A stretch of 64,000 nucleotides of DNA from JAKEGK01 sp050116575 (GTDB lineage Bacteria > Pseudomonadota > Gammaproteobacteria > SZUA-152), in contig JASFOJ010000006.1 in the NCBI GenBank assembly GCA_050116575.1, positions 1 to 64,000 of the forward strand, read 5' to 3'. Under the pieces are notes generated by a model, which was not told the DNA's origin, ran no database searches, and was given only the letters and a program-made list of their open reading frames with translations. Below, one piece after another: positions 56,558 through 64,000 of this stretch. Position numbers and translations under genes: made by a program. Positions within the stretch are counted from its first letter, which is position 1. The number at the start of each line of letters is the position of its first letter.

Positions 56558-56791
56558 CTACATACCAATTAATTCAGCATGCATATTAAACTGCTCTACC
56601 ACTTTCAGAAACGTTGTGGAATTAACAATATCCGGGTTATATTCCACCACGATTAAATGGGATTTTTCATTATTATAGGTGGCGCTTATCACGCCTTTTT
56701 GCTGCAGCAGTTGTTCACGAAGCGCCTTCCTGTCGGCCTCTGACGTTTCCTCGTCAATATGCAATGTGACATCGGATACTTTGGCTGTCAT
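56558..56791 (-). CDS. Small HMA-like ferredoxin-fold protein without metal motif
   Basis: Start chosen at ATG 56791 behind caaggag, giving 77 residues. The sequence (VTLHIDEETSEADRKALREQLLQQKGVISATYN, HLIVVEYNPDIVNSTTFLKVV) follows the beta-alpha-beta-beta-alpha pattern of heavy-metal-associated domains, but the CxxC metal loop is absent (here DEETSE). The role is unknown; it could be a protein-binding variant. Upstream frames from 56842 are less likely. Confidence 0.7.
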   Translation of the reverse strand: MTAKVSDVTLHIDEETSEADRKALREQLLQQKGVISATYNNEKSHLIVVEYNPDIVNSTTFLKVVEQFNMHAELIGM

Positions 56792-57261
56792 GATTTTATC
56801 TCCTTGCCCCCGATTAGCTACCATTTTGTTTACTATAGTCAAGATTGGATAATGCTTCCATTAGGGTTTAACATATTCCATAAAATGTTCAATTATCGGC
56901 TTTATCGCGGCTTAATATTGAAATTGCATTTTTCGTATAACGCTATCCTGCCATTTCTAATTGTAACTGCTGCTGAAATCCCATAACCTTCAAATTCCGC
57001 AGTTATTATTTTAGACAGGTATAAATAAATGATGTTAGGAGATAACTACTAAAATTTACATGAGACCGATGGTTGATTATAGTTTTACGTATTCTCCAGG
57101 TAAGGTGTTATAATTTTGGCGCCATCACGTTGATAAATAATATTGGTTATAGACACTTTTTCTATAACAGAAGTATTGTTTAACGCCGCGATCTGGTCTA
57201 TTTACGTTTGTTAAGAAAATAAATTAACCCTATTGTATTTAGCGAGATCAAGTATTGTTTT

Positions 57262-57640
57262 TCAACTAATTATTATAAATGGAAACCACAGATAGCCGGC
57301 CAATTCCGCGCCAGTTTGTTCACCATAAGCGTTACCATTGTTGCGAAAACCATTATATGAATACAGAGATGTACCGGCTCTTTTAGATTTCGTGGTGGTT
57401 ACGCGTTCCAGTGACAAGTTATAATACAGGCGCGCAGTAGCCCTCCCCTGAATGCCGTGATCCGGCGACAGTTTCCGGGTATGTCCGCAAAGGCCGATTA
57501 TAATTTTTTATACCGAATAACTTATCGCATGGATATGCATCCCTTCGAATGTCAGTCTTGCCTCACCATAAAATATTGATATCCTTACACCCAAACTGTA
57601 TTGCAAGGTAGTGTTTATTGGTATTTGTCTCGACCGATAT
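57262..57640 (-). pseudogene. Decayed outer-membrane beta-barrel coding sequence
   Basis: The minus strand holds several broken open pieces with barrel-like composition. A piece near 57610 reads LQYSLGVRISIFYGEARLTF; after a stop near 57525 a frame running to the stop at 57262 includes GIQGRATARLYYNLSLERV and SLYSYNGFRNNGNAYGEQ. Alternating aromatic/polar strands and no start codon suggest a degraded barrel protein. The surrounding 56792-57912 region holds no other supported gene; a weak NrdR-like stretch (cacatatatagttg) lies at about 57847. Confidence 0.3.
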
Positions 57641-57912
57641 ATAATGATTGAAGTAGAAAAAGTGGGTTCGCGACATAGACTTCTAGCAAACGCCAGTGAT
57701 TTTAGTCAAAAAATCGACACAAATTGCTTGTAATTCGTTGACAGACGTTTTCGGAAAGAAAATAATCTATACCAGATAACAGGTGATAACCGAAGGAACC
57801 TTAAGCATTTTTCAGCAATTTCTACAATGATTCCGGGCATTCATATCACATATATAGTTGATGCAAGTTGTTGATCAAGCCCCACCCAAATGGTGACACC
57901 AGGAAGTATAAA

Positions 57913-59739
57913 ATGCCTGAATCCGACTTCAAAGCCGATATCTCCCGCCACATCTGGGATACAAAATACCGCTGGCGTAACGGCAGCCAGATACAGGACC
58001 GGAAAATTCAGGATACCTGGCACCGTGTCTCCCGGGCTTTAGCGTCCGCGGAACAAGATAGTGGTTCCTGGGAACAACAGTTTTACCACGCACTTGAGGA
58101 TTTCAAATTCCTGCCCGGAGGCCGTATCATGGCAGGCGCGGGAACCGGCCATCATGTCACTTTGTTTAATTGTTTTGTCATGGGTTTAATCGAAGATTCA
58201 ATGGATGGCATCTTCGACGGTCTCAAACAAGGGGCGATCACTATGCAACAAGGGGGTGGCGTGGGCTACGATTTCTCCACCCTGCGTCCGCGGGGCACCG
58301 TCGCTCATACTACGGGTACCGTGGCTTCGGGTCCAGTTTCGTTTATGCGTATCTGGAATGCCATGTGCGCAACGGTACTTTCCACGGGTGCACGCCGTGG
58401 TGCTATGATGGCTACGCTACGTTGCGATCACCCAGATGTAGTGGAGTTTATCACCGCAAAGCGAACATCCGGTGAACTAAACCATTTCAATCTGTCTGTT
58501 CAGGTATTTGACGAATTCATGGACGCGGTTCACGCAGACCGCGAGTGGCCGTTGGTTTTCCCGCTTCAGGACATCAGTGAAAGCCAACACAGCCACGAAG
58601 AAATCGTCCACAAACACTGGCCCGGCAAAAAAGAGCCAGTACCCTGCCGCGTTATTAATCGCATTAACGCCCGCGAACTGTGGGATAAAATAATGCGATC
58701 GACGTACGACTTTGCCGAGCCGGGAGTATTATTCATTGACCGGATTAACCAGCAAAATAATCTTTGGTATAGGGAACACATATCAGCCACCAATCCCTGC
58801 GGTGAGATTCCGCTACCGCCCTATGGTGCCTGTAATCTCGGCTCCATTAACCTAACCCGTTTTGTGGTTGCTCCTTTCACGCCGCAAGCACATATTGATT
58901 TCGAGGGTATTCGGCAATTGGTTCCAACGCTCGTACGTATGATGGACAACGTCATCGATGTATCTCAGTTCCCCCTACAACAGCAAGCAGATACCGAACG
59001 GTTCAACCGCCGCATTGGACTTGGCCTTACCGGACTGGCAGACTGCTTGATCATGCTGGGGTTGCGATATGATGAAGCCAAGGCGCGTGATATCGCGGCC
59101 CGCGCCATGGAAACAATATGTCATGCAGCTTATATGGCATCCATTGAGCTGGCCAGGGAAAAAGGCTCATTTCCCTGGTTTGAGGCGGATAAATATCTAC
59201 AAGGCCAGTTTATTCAGTCTCTACCTGACACCATTAAACAAGGCATTCAAAAACACGGCATTCGCAACAGCCATTTACTGGCGATTGCCCCAACTGGCAC
59301 TATCAGCCTGCTCGCCAATAATGTGTCTAGTGGCATTGAACCAGTATACGACTTTGAATATAAACGCCGTGTACTGGAGCTGGATGGCAGTTATAAACAA
59401 TACAGTGTCACAGACTATGCGGCCACTATCTGGCGTGCAACTGATGGCCAGAAACAAATGCCTAACCAATGTATCAGCATCGCTGACCTCACACCGGAAG
59501 CGCATTTAAAAATGCAGGCGGCACTTCAGCCATTTGTCGATAATTCTATCTCTAAAACAATTAATATACCTGAATCCTTTCCTTATGAGTCCTTCAAGGC
59601 GGTTTATGAATTGGCCTACCAGCAAGGCCTTAAGGGATGTACTACTTTCCGTCCCAATGAAGTAACCGGCTCAATTCTGGAAACCGGCACAGGAGCCCGT
59701 TCCCACCATTGTTGCAGCTTGGAACGTGAAGCGGATTAA
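57913..59739 (+). CDS. nrdJ: Adenosylcobalamin-dependent ribonucleotide reductase (class II)
   Basis: Start chosen at ATG 57913 behind ccaggaag, giving 608 residues. The barrel carries the marks of class II enzymes: FLPGGRIMAGAGT, NCFVMGLIEDSMDGIFDGLK, QQGGGVGYDFSTLRPRG, and NPCGEIPLPPYGACNLGSINL with the active-site NxCxE. The radical-site region includes LAIAPTGTISLLANNVSSGIEP. The C-terminal HHCCSLEREAD holds the Cys pair expected to reduce the active site. It makes deoxynucleotides without oxygen and requires coenzyme B12. Confidence 0.93.
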   Translation: MPESDFKADISRHIWDTKYRWRNGSQIQDRKIQDTWHRVSRALASAEQDSGSWEQQFYHALEDFKFLPGGRIMAGAGTGHHVTLFNCFVMGLIEDSMDGIFDGLKQGAITMQQGGGVGYDFSTLRPRGTVAHTTGTVASGPVSFMRIWNAMCATVLSTGARRGAMMATLRCDHPDVVEFITAKRTSGELNHFNLSVQVFDEFMDAVHADREWPLVFPLQDISESQHSHEEIVHKHWPGKKEPVPCRVINRINARELWDKIMRSTYDFAEPGVLFIDRINQQNNLWYREHISATNPCGEIPLPPYGACNLGSINLTRFVVAPFTPQAHIDFEGIRQLVPTLVRMMDNVIDVSQFPLQQQADTERFNRRIGLGLTGLADCLIMLGLRYDEAKARDIAARAMETICHAAYMASIELAREKGSFPWFEADKYLQGQFIQSLPDTIKQGIQKHGIRNSHLLAIAPTGTISLLANNVSSGIEPVYDFEYKRRVLELDGSYKQYSVTDYAATIWRATDGQKQMPNQCISIADLTPEAHLKMQAALQPFVDNSISKTINIPESFPYESFKAVYELAYQQGLKGCTTFRPNEVTGSILETGTGARSHHCCSLEREAD

Positions 59740-59918
59740 CCGTCTTAATATGATATATCGCATGTTTCCCTCCCCGATAAGACTATGAATATATAAAGTT
59801 TATTTCACACCATGGTTTAGTCGGCAACAAACTAATTGCGATATATCAATGCGAGTATTGATTATTATTCGTCTAATACCTGTATCAGATAAACCAAAAA
59901 AACTGGAGGAAGTTTGCG

Positions 59919-60584
59919 ATGAGCCAGACGGTCAAAATACTAATGACTGAATTCCTCACTCATGACGTTAAACGGTTTATCGTGAGCAAGCCCGAAGACT
60001 TTATCTTTAAACCGGGTCAGGGCGTCGAGCTGGCTATAAATCAAAAAGGCTGGATCGAAGAGACCCGCCCCTTTACCCCTACGTCATTAACTGACGATCG
60101 CGTCCTGGAATTTACGATAAAATCCTATCCTCAGCACAACGGAGTTACCCAAAAGCTACATGAACTGAAAGCCGGTGATGAACTGTTATTGAGCGAACCC
60201 TTTGGCACTATAACCTACCATGGTCCGGGTACATTTATTGCCGGTGGCGCCGGCGTTACGCCCTTTGTCGCGATATTCCGTTCTTTGGCTCGCCAAAATA
60301 AGCTGGAAAATAATTCACTGGTTTTTTCAAATAAGACACCCGCGGACATCATCTGCGAAAAAGAATTCAAACATTACCTGCAAGACCGCTGTATTCTAAC
60401 CTGTACGCGGGAAGCGACGTCAGGTTACGATAACCGGCGCGTTGATGAGGCTTTCCTGAAGGAAAACCTTGACGACTTCAATCAATACTTCTATGTTTGC
60501 GGCCCAAAAAAGTTTGTGTCCAACATAAACAGCACATTGGAAGCGCTTGGCGCCAATTCCGAAACAGTGGTTTTTGAACGCTAG
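59919..60584 (+). CDS. FNR-like flavin reductase
   Basis: A 221-residue protein with an FAD-binding beta barrel (GQGVELAINQKGWIEETRPFTPTS, matching the RxFxPxS pattern) and a nucleotide-binding domain (FIAGGAGVTPFVAIFRSLA, VCGPKKFV, and a final aromatic-containing tail VVFER). It is related to flavodoxin/ferredoxin reductases. The gene lies 180 bp after nrdJ and has its own ggagg, so it is possibly in the same region of function. The partner is unknown. Confidence 0.88.
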   Translation: MSQTVKILMTEFLTHDVKRFIVSKPEDFIFKPGQGVELAINQKGWIEETRPFTPTSLTDDRVLEFTIKSYPQHNGVTQKLHELKAGDELLLSEPFGTITYHGPGTFIAGGAGVTPFVAIFRSLARQNKLENNSLVFSNKTPADIICEKEFKHYLQDRCILTCTREATSGYDNRRVDEAFLKENLDDFNQYFYVCGPKKFVSNINSTLEALGANSETVVFER

Positions 60585-60654
60585 CTGGCAGTTGCCGCAA
60601 CTCCAATTTTAATTGCTGATGCTATTGCTTTTGTAGCGTCAAACACCTGCTTCA

Positions 60655-60867
60655 ATGACAAAGGCCCCGTTAATGTCAACATTACCCGACAGAGCAGATC
60701 CGCCGGACAAAAAGGTTCCGTGCGAAAAATGCCAAAAAGAAATCCCCCTGTCCGAGGCGTTCACTTCGGAAACCGAGGATTACGTATTATATTTCTGTGG
60801 TGCGGAACGTTTTGAACAATGGCGGAAAAATGCTGAACGCGAGTACGACAACCCGAATTCTCGGTAG
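60655..60867 (+). CDS. DUF3330 domain protein
   Basis: A 70-residue protein with the DUF3330 pattern VPCEKCQKEIPLSEAFTSET and YVLYFCGAERFEQW. The Cys pair CEKC and later CG suggest metal binding. DUF3330 is best known from mercury-resistance transposons of the Tn21 group, but none is seen here. It follows the reductase gene by 70 bp and may be co-transcribed. Start is ATG 60655 or ATG 60673. Confidence 0.75.
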   Translation: MTKAPLMSTLPDRADPPDKKVPCEKCQKEIPLSEAFTSETEDYVLYFCGAERFEQWRKNAEREYDNPNSR

Positions 60868-61208
60868 CGACATTCAGATTTTTGTTATCGTTGCTGGCTC
60901 GCAACTCGCCGTGGCTCCGACTTATCCCCGTTTTTATATTGGTTAATGAGTACGCAATAAGCTCACCCGCTGTGGATAATCGATTCCTGGTGAGTGGTAG
61001 GATTTTGAAATTCCAATAAAAATTGAATATTTGTGGCGTTATTTTCCGGATTGGGAACCAATTCCGCAGTTATATGGTCTTAAGTTATTAATATTCCAGA
61101 AATTAAATAATCGATATTCACAATAAGAATTCGCATCAAATATTAAAAACTCACGTCAATTATCAACCACTTTGTGATTGGACACTAGCGCGATTGGTTA
61201 TTTAGTGT

Positions 61209-61222
61209 TTGATGTATGTCAA
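61209..61222. promoter_or_regulatory. FNR/ANR-like box in the long spacer 60868-61455
   Basis: TTGAT-GTAT-GTCAA matches the FNR/ANR consensus with one change (GTCAA form). It lies 234 bp before the small membrane protein gene. No coding sequence is seen in the 590-bp AT-rich spacer. Confidence 0.35.
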
Positions 61223-61455
61223 AATATAAAATCATCGTTACTTATATATTATTTGAGAGCCAATTTAAAAATAAAATGGCCAGCGTTTATTGCGCTTATG
61301 GCATAAGGGGTTGGTAAAATTTGTTTGATACTGAATCCGCATTCATTCTCTCAAATTAGCTACTTAGCTGAAAAATAGACGCCGGAAGGCGCCGTCACCC
61401 TATTAAACGTCAGATCTACTCAAACAACGATGAAACGATAAAGGAGTACAATTCT

Positions 61456-61644
61456 ATGTCTGTACCGATTTCTCCAAAAATATTGGGCTTACTATTGAGT
61501 TGCGGAGCAATTCTTCCTTTCGCGGCATTTTATGCAGCCACTCCCAATAAAGAAGGTAAATGGAAAACGTCAAATATTATTAGTTTTATAGTTGGATTGA
61601 TCACGATTGGCGTGGTGGGCTACACACTGTATCAATATCGCTGA
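61456..61644 (+). CDS. Small two-span membrane protein
   Basis: A 62-residue product from ATG 61456, preceded by aaaggagt. Two hydrophobic segments (about 8-28 and 40-58) are separated by a basic loop (TPNKEGKWKTS). No family was recognised. The clear ribosome binding site supports it. Confidence 0.7.
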   Translation: MSVPISPKILGLLLSCGAILPFAAFYAATPNKEGKWKTSNIISFIVGLITIGVVGYTLYQYR

Positions 61645-61763
61645 CACCTGAAGAGCATAACATAAAATGTTGTCGACAAAAGATATAGCTGTTAGGGCAA
61701 TTCCGTATCTTTAATACGTTTATCGACCATTGGATAATTAGTCAATCCGTTGCAATGGACGAA

Positions 61764-62042
61764 TTAGCCCCCGCTCAGCGCCTGAAAAATATAAACCGTC
61801 CCATCATCCGCCACACGATCAGAGAGTGTTTTTCTATCGATCACTAACGTGTCGTTGATACAGAGATTCACATGTCGACGCAAAGCCCCATGTTCGTCGA
61901 GCACGTAATCGGTAAATCCTGGGGCAATCTCGTTAACTGCATCCAAAATGTCCGCAACCGAACCGGCCGGCACCGTAATCGTTAGATTCACCAATTGTGG
62001 AAAGAACCGGTAAAGGTGTTGCGTCATTTCAACAGAAACCAT
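61764..62042 (-). CDS. MoaD/ThiS-like small protein ending in GG
   Basis: Start chosen at ATG 62042, just after the stop of the preceding propeller gene, giving 92 residues. The pattern (LTITVPAGSVADILDAV ... HVNLCINDTLVIDRKTLSDRVADDGTVYIFQALSGG) follows the ubiquitin-like sulfur carriers, including the C-terminal Gly-Gly that is adenylated and thiocarboxylated in MoaD/ThiS. No moa, thi or E1-like gene is nearby, so it is probably a dedicated carrier linked to the propeller protein. Confidence 0.85.
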   Translation of the reverse strand: MVSVEMTQHLYRFFPQLVNLTITVPAGSVADILDAVNEIAPGFTDYVLDEHGALRRHVNLCINDTLVIDRKTLSDRVADDGTVYIFQALSGG

Positions 62043-62047
62043 GACAT

Positions 62048-63232
62048 TCAGCCAAATCGCACCGAATACACCGGCGGAAGGTTGTTGCCGAGGCATTGCC
62101 ATGTCTCACCACGATCTTCTGACATATAAACATTTCCGGTTGTACTACCAAAACACAAACAATCACCCGCGACATCGAGGCCATGTCTCAGAACAATGTC
62201 ATAAGCATTATTCTGCGGCAGACCACTTCGAAAAGACTGCCATGACTCACCACCATCGCTTGTCCGGGCAACGAATAGCCCACCATCAATCGCCATACGC
62301 TCTGAATCCGCGCGCGCTGGAACGATCCAGGCGGTACGCCCGTCATTGGCATCAACCGCAACAGGAAAGCCAAAATGCACGCCAATATCCGGCATGCTGA
62401 CCTTTTTCCAGTTTTGCGCACCATCATCACTGTAAAAAACCCCGCAATGGTTCTGCTGCCAGAGATGATCCGGCTGGCTGGCACAGCCAGTTATAAAATG
62501 CGGATCATGGCCCCACTCTGCTTCCGGGTTCGGTAGATAATCCATCAACATACCGCGGTTACGCCCTTCCCAGGTCTTGCCGCCATCCGTCGTTTCGATC
62601 ACACCCGCTGACGATACCGCAACATAAATATGATCAGCATCGCGCGGATCAACAACAATGGAATGGATGCCGGGCTCGAACACACCATAGTCTACACTCG
62701 CCGGCGTGCCGCCCCATCGGTTTTCGCTGGTCGCGTCACCAGCGAACAGATCGCCGCCGCGACTATCATGGTTCCACAGCGGCCGGTTGAGCTCCCAGCT
62801 GTCACCACCGTCATCGCTGACGAACAAACCACCCGGGATCGTGCCGGCGTATAACCTGCCAGGCTGATCAGCACTACCGAACGCAATATTCCAGATCTTG
62901 TACACCGTAGCGTCGGTATATTCAGGCTGTGCAGCAGGTGCCGAAGGATCAAAATCCGGTGTGGGCAGGTATTTGACAATATAGCGTGCACCTTCAGGGT
63001 ACTTTACCGACATCACATCTTCCCACGCCTCACCCCCATCGCGTGAACGCGAGAGTTTGGGTCCCCAGTGGCCATGGTCCAGGGAAGCCCACAAGGTGCC
63101 GTCCCGCGGATCACGTGCCACGTAGCAAACCGATATACCCGCGTGCGTGATTGGCCGTGGACGCCAGGTGGCATTTGTGCGATCGAAGATTACAGTACCT
63201 TTCCGTGTACCTAGCAGGATCAAGTCTGACAT
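62048..63232 (-). CDS. BNR/Asp-box propeller protein
   Basis: A 394-residue protein without a signal peptide. At least six Asp-box-type (SxDxGxxW) repeats are visible: SRDGGEAW, SDDGGDSW, TDGGKTW, SDDGAQNW, SDGGESW and SEDRGETW, typical of a six-bladed sialidase-like propeller. Sialidase active-site Arg triads are not obvious, so it may bind rather than cleave. The next gene starts five bp after the stop and encodes a MoaD/ThiS-like protein, so they are an operon. Confidence 0.85.
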   Translation of the reverse strand: MSDLILLGTRKGTVIFDRTNATWRPRPITHAGISVCYVARDPRDGTLWASLDHGHWGPKLSRSRDGGEAWEDVMSVKYPEGARYIVKYLPTPDFDPSAPAAQPEYTDATVYKIWNIAFGSADQPGRLYAGTIPGGLFVSDDGGDSWELNRPLWNHDSRGGDLFAGDATSENRWGGTPASVDYGVFEPGIHSIVVDPRDADHIYVAVSSAGVIETTDGGKTWEGRNRGMLMDYLPNPEAEWGHDPHFITGCASQPDHLWQQNHCGVFYSDDGAQNWKKVSMPDIGVHFGFPVAVDANDGRTAWIVPARADSERMAIDGGLFVARTSDGGESWQSFRSGLPQNNAYDIVLRHGLDVAGDCLCFGSTTGNVYMSEDRGETWQCLGNNLPPVYSVRFG

Positions 63233-63308
63233 TAGCTTGTGCTCCTATAAGAACTTCGATTTTGGTACCACCCATGTTTAGACAGGCATTCTATATTTAT
63301 ATTCTTAA

Positions 63309-64000
63309 TTAGTCGGTGGGTGCATCCAATATGGTTAACTTATCGTCATCATTATTCCTTCTTGCCTTAAAAACAGTGCCATGTCGTTCAAGCGTCAAAT
63401 CCAATTCCTCCTGCGGTCTCCCATCGGAATAATAGTATAGTGCCAATGATTTTCTGCTCATATTATCAGGGCAATTCAACGGATTAGGATGTCCATGATA
63501 TGAATAGTCAGTTGTGGAAAAAATCACCATGGTATTAAATACCGGCAGAATTTTGTTTTCGCATGCTTCCATAGTGCTATTCCAAAGCTCCAGATGTCCG
63601 CCATATTCTTCTTCCCAGTTTTTATTTAGATAAATGAGGACATTAATTCTTCTATCCAGGTTGGTCCGTGAATGCTTGTTGAAGTCCACATGTATTTTTA
63701 ACAACCCACCTCTTTTAATTTCATGTAATCCACCACCCTTATAACTGTTATCCGGTAATATTTTCTCTTCAATTCCGGTAAGCACTTGTAAAAACTGTAA
63801 AAACTCATCCGAGTTCAGGTATTTCATAAACTTTTTTGTGGTTTTTCCAAATCGCTTTGCACCCTTCCCTGCCAGCTTTTGCGCATTGGGTTTGTCAAAC
63901 ACGGAAGCCTTTCCTGTAGCAAGGTCCGGGAATTCGGAAAGCACAACATCAAGTGTTTCTGGATCAAAAAAATCCTTAAATACTATACTTGGGAATGGCT
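63309..64000 (-). CDS. 2OG-Fe(II) oxygenase, 5' end cut by window edge
   Basis: The frame runs off the right edge; the visible part is about 230 residues, starting at PFPSIVFKDFFDPETLDVVL. The facial triad is present as HxD in KIHVDFNKH and the distal His in YHGHPNPLNC, with the 2-oxoglutarate-binding Arg near RKSLALYYYS. This matches prolyl-4-hydroxylase-type or 2OG-Fe(II) proteins of exopolysaccharide and other clusters. The true start lies outside. Confidence 0.85.
   Translation of the reverse strand, partial: PFPSIVFKDFFDPETLDVVLSEFPDLATGKASVFDKPNAQKLAGKGAKRFGKTTKKFMKYLNSDEFLQFLQVLTGIEEKILPDNSYKGGGLHEIKRGGLLKIHVDFNKHSRTNLDRRINVLIYLNKNWEEEYGGHLELWNSTMEACENKILPVFNTMVIFSTTDYSYHGHPNPLNCPDNMSRKSLALYYYSDGRPQEELDLTLERHGTVFKARRNNDDDKLTILDAPTD

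Noticed and set aside
57847..57860. cacatatatagttg as an NrdR box before nrdJ
   Set aside because: It is one base short of the usual palindrome and has no second box at the expected spacing.

Overview
The window looks like chromosomal DNA of a free-living Gammaproteobacterium of moderate GC content. Support comes from MtgA, a DUF3025 protein, PpsA, GlgX, an SseA-type sulfurtransferase, an OsmC very like the enteric one, many lipoprotein and outer-membrane signals, and REP-type palindromes like those of Pseudomonas. There is no rRNA, tRNA, CRISPR array, prophage or intact insertion sequence. Genes are mostly short transcription units on both strands with AT-rich spacers, and many concern stress, redox chemistry or the cell envelope. 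The species cannot be named from the sequence.

Left third (1-24 kb): mtgA; two tandem spondin-domain exported proteins; a duplicated REP pair; an overlapping Ser/Thr kinase and PP2C phosphatase pair; DUF3025; an M48-like membrane protein without its zinc motif; a membrane-anchored small heat-shock protein; a lipoprotein cytochrome c; a glycine-zipper protein; an HPP membrane protein with an extra C-terminal domain; a Sel1-repeat protein followed by a porin-like protein; a fatty-acid desaturase; an exported protein coupled to a TlpA thioredoxin; a large S8 protease lipoprotein; and an FMN-binding glutamate-synthase-like protein.

Middle (24-46 kb): a sensor histidine kinase whose phospho-acceptor His is Asp; an SseA-like sulfurtransferase; a truncated haemoglobin with an FNR-like box upstream; a ferredoxin-type reductase; a saccharopine-dehydrogenase-like protein; a 26-residue membrane peptide gene with its own promoter and terminator; a canonical histidine kinase; an exported metallo-beta-lactamase-fold protein; a MITE-like inverted repeat; a spermidine-synthase-like protein; ppsA; and a host-attachment-family / Lon-like protease / universal-stress-like group.

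Right third (46-64 kb): an encapsulated-ferritin-type protein with neither an encapsulin gene beside it nor a cargo tail; an MFS transporter; a CBS protein; OsmC and a thioredoxin-fold protein; GlgX; a decayed BON-domain gene; PolX; a PilZ protein; an HMA-like small protein; decayed beta-barrel coding sequence; a B12-dependent ribonucleotide reductase followed by a flavin reductase and a DUF3330 protein; a small membrane protein; a BNR-propeller plus MoaD/ThiS-like gene pair; and a 2OG-Fe(II) oxygenase cut by the window edge.

The least explained items are the orphan ferritin-like protein, the propeller/MoaD pair, the 26-residue peptide unit, the kinase/phosphatase pair and the Asp-for-His histidine kinase. 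Function calls rest on reading motifs by eye. No database search was run.
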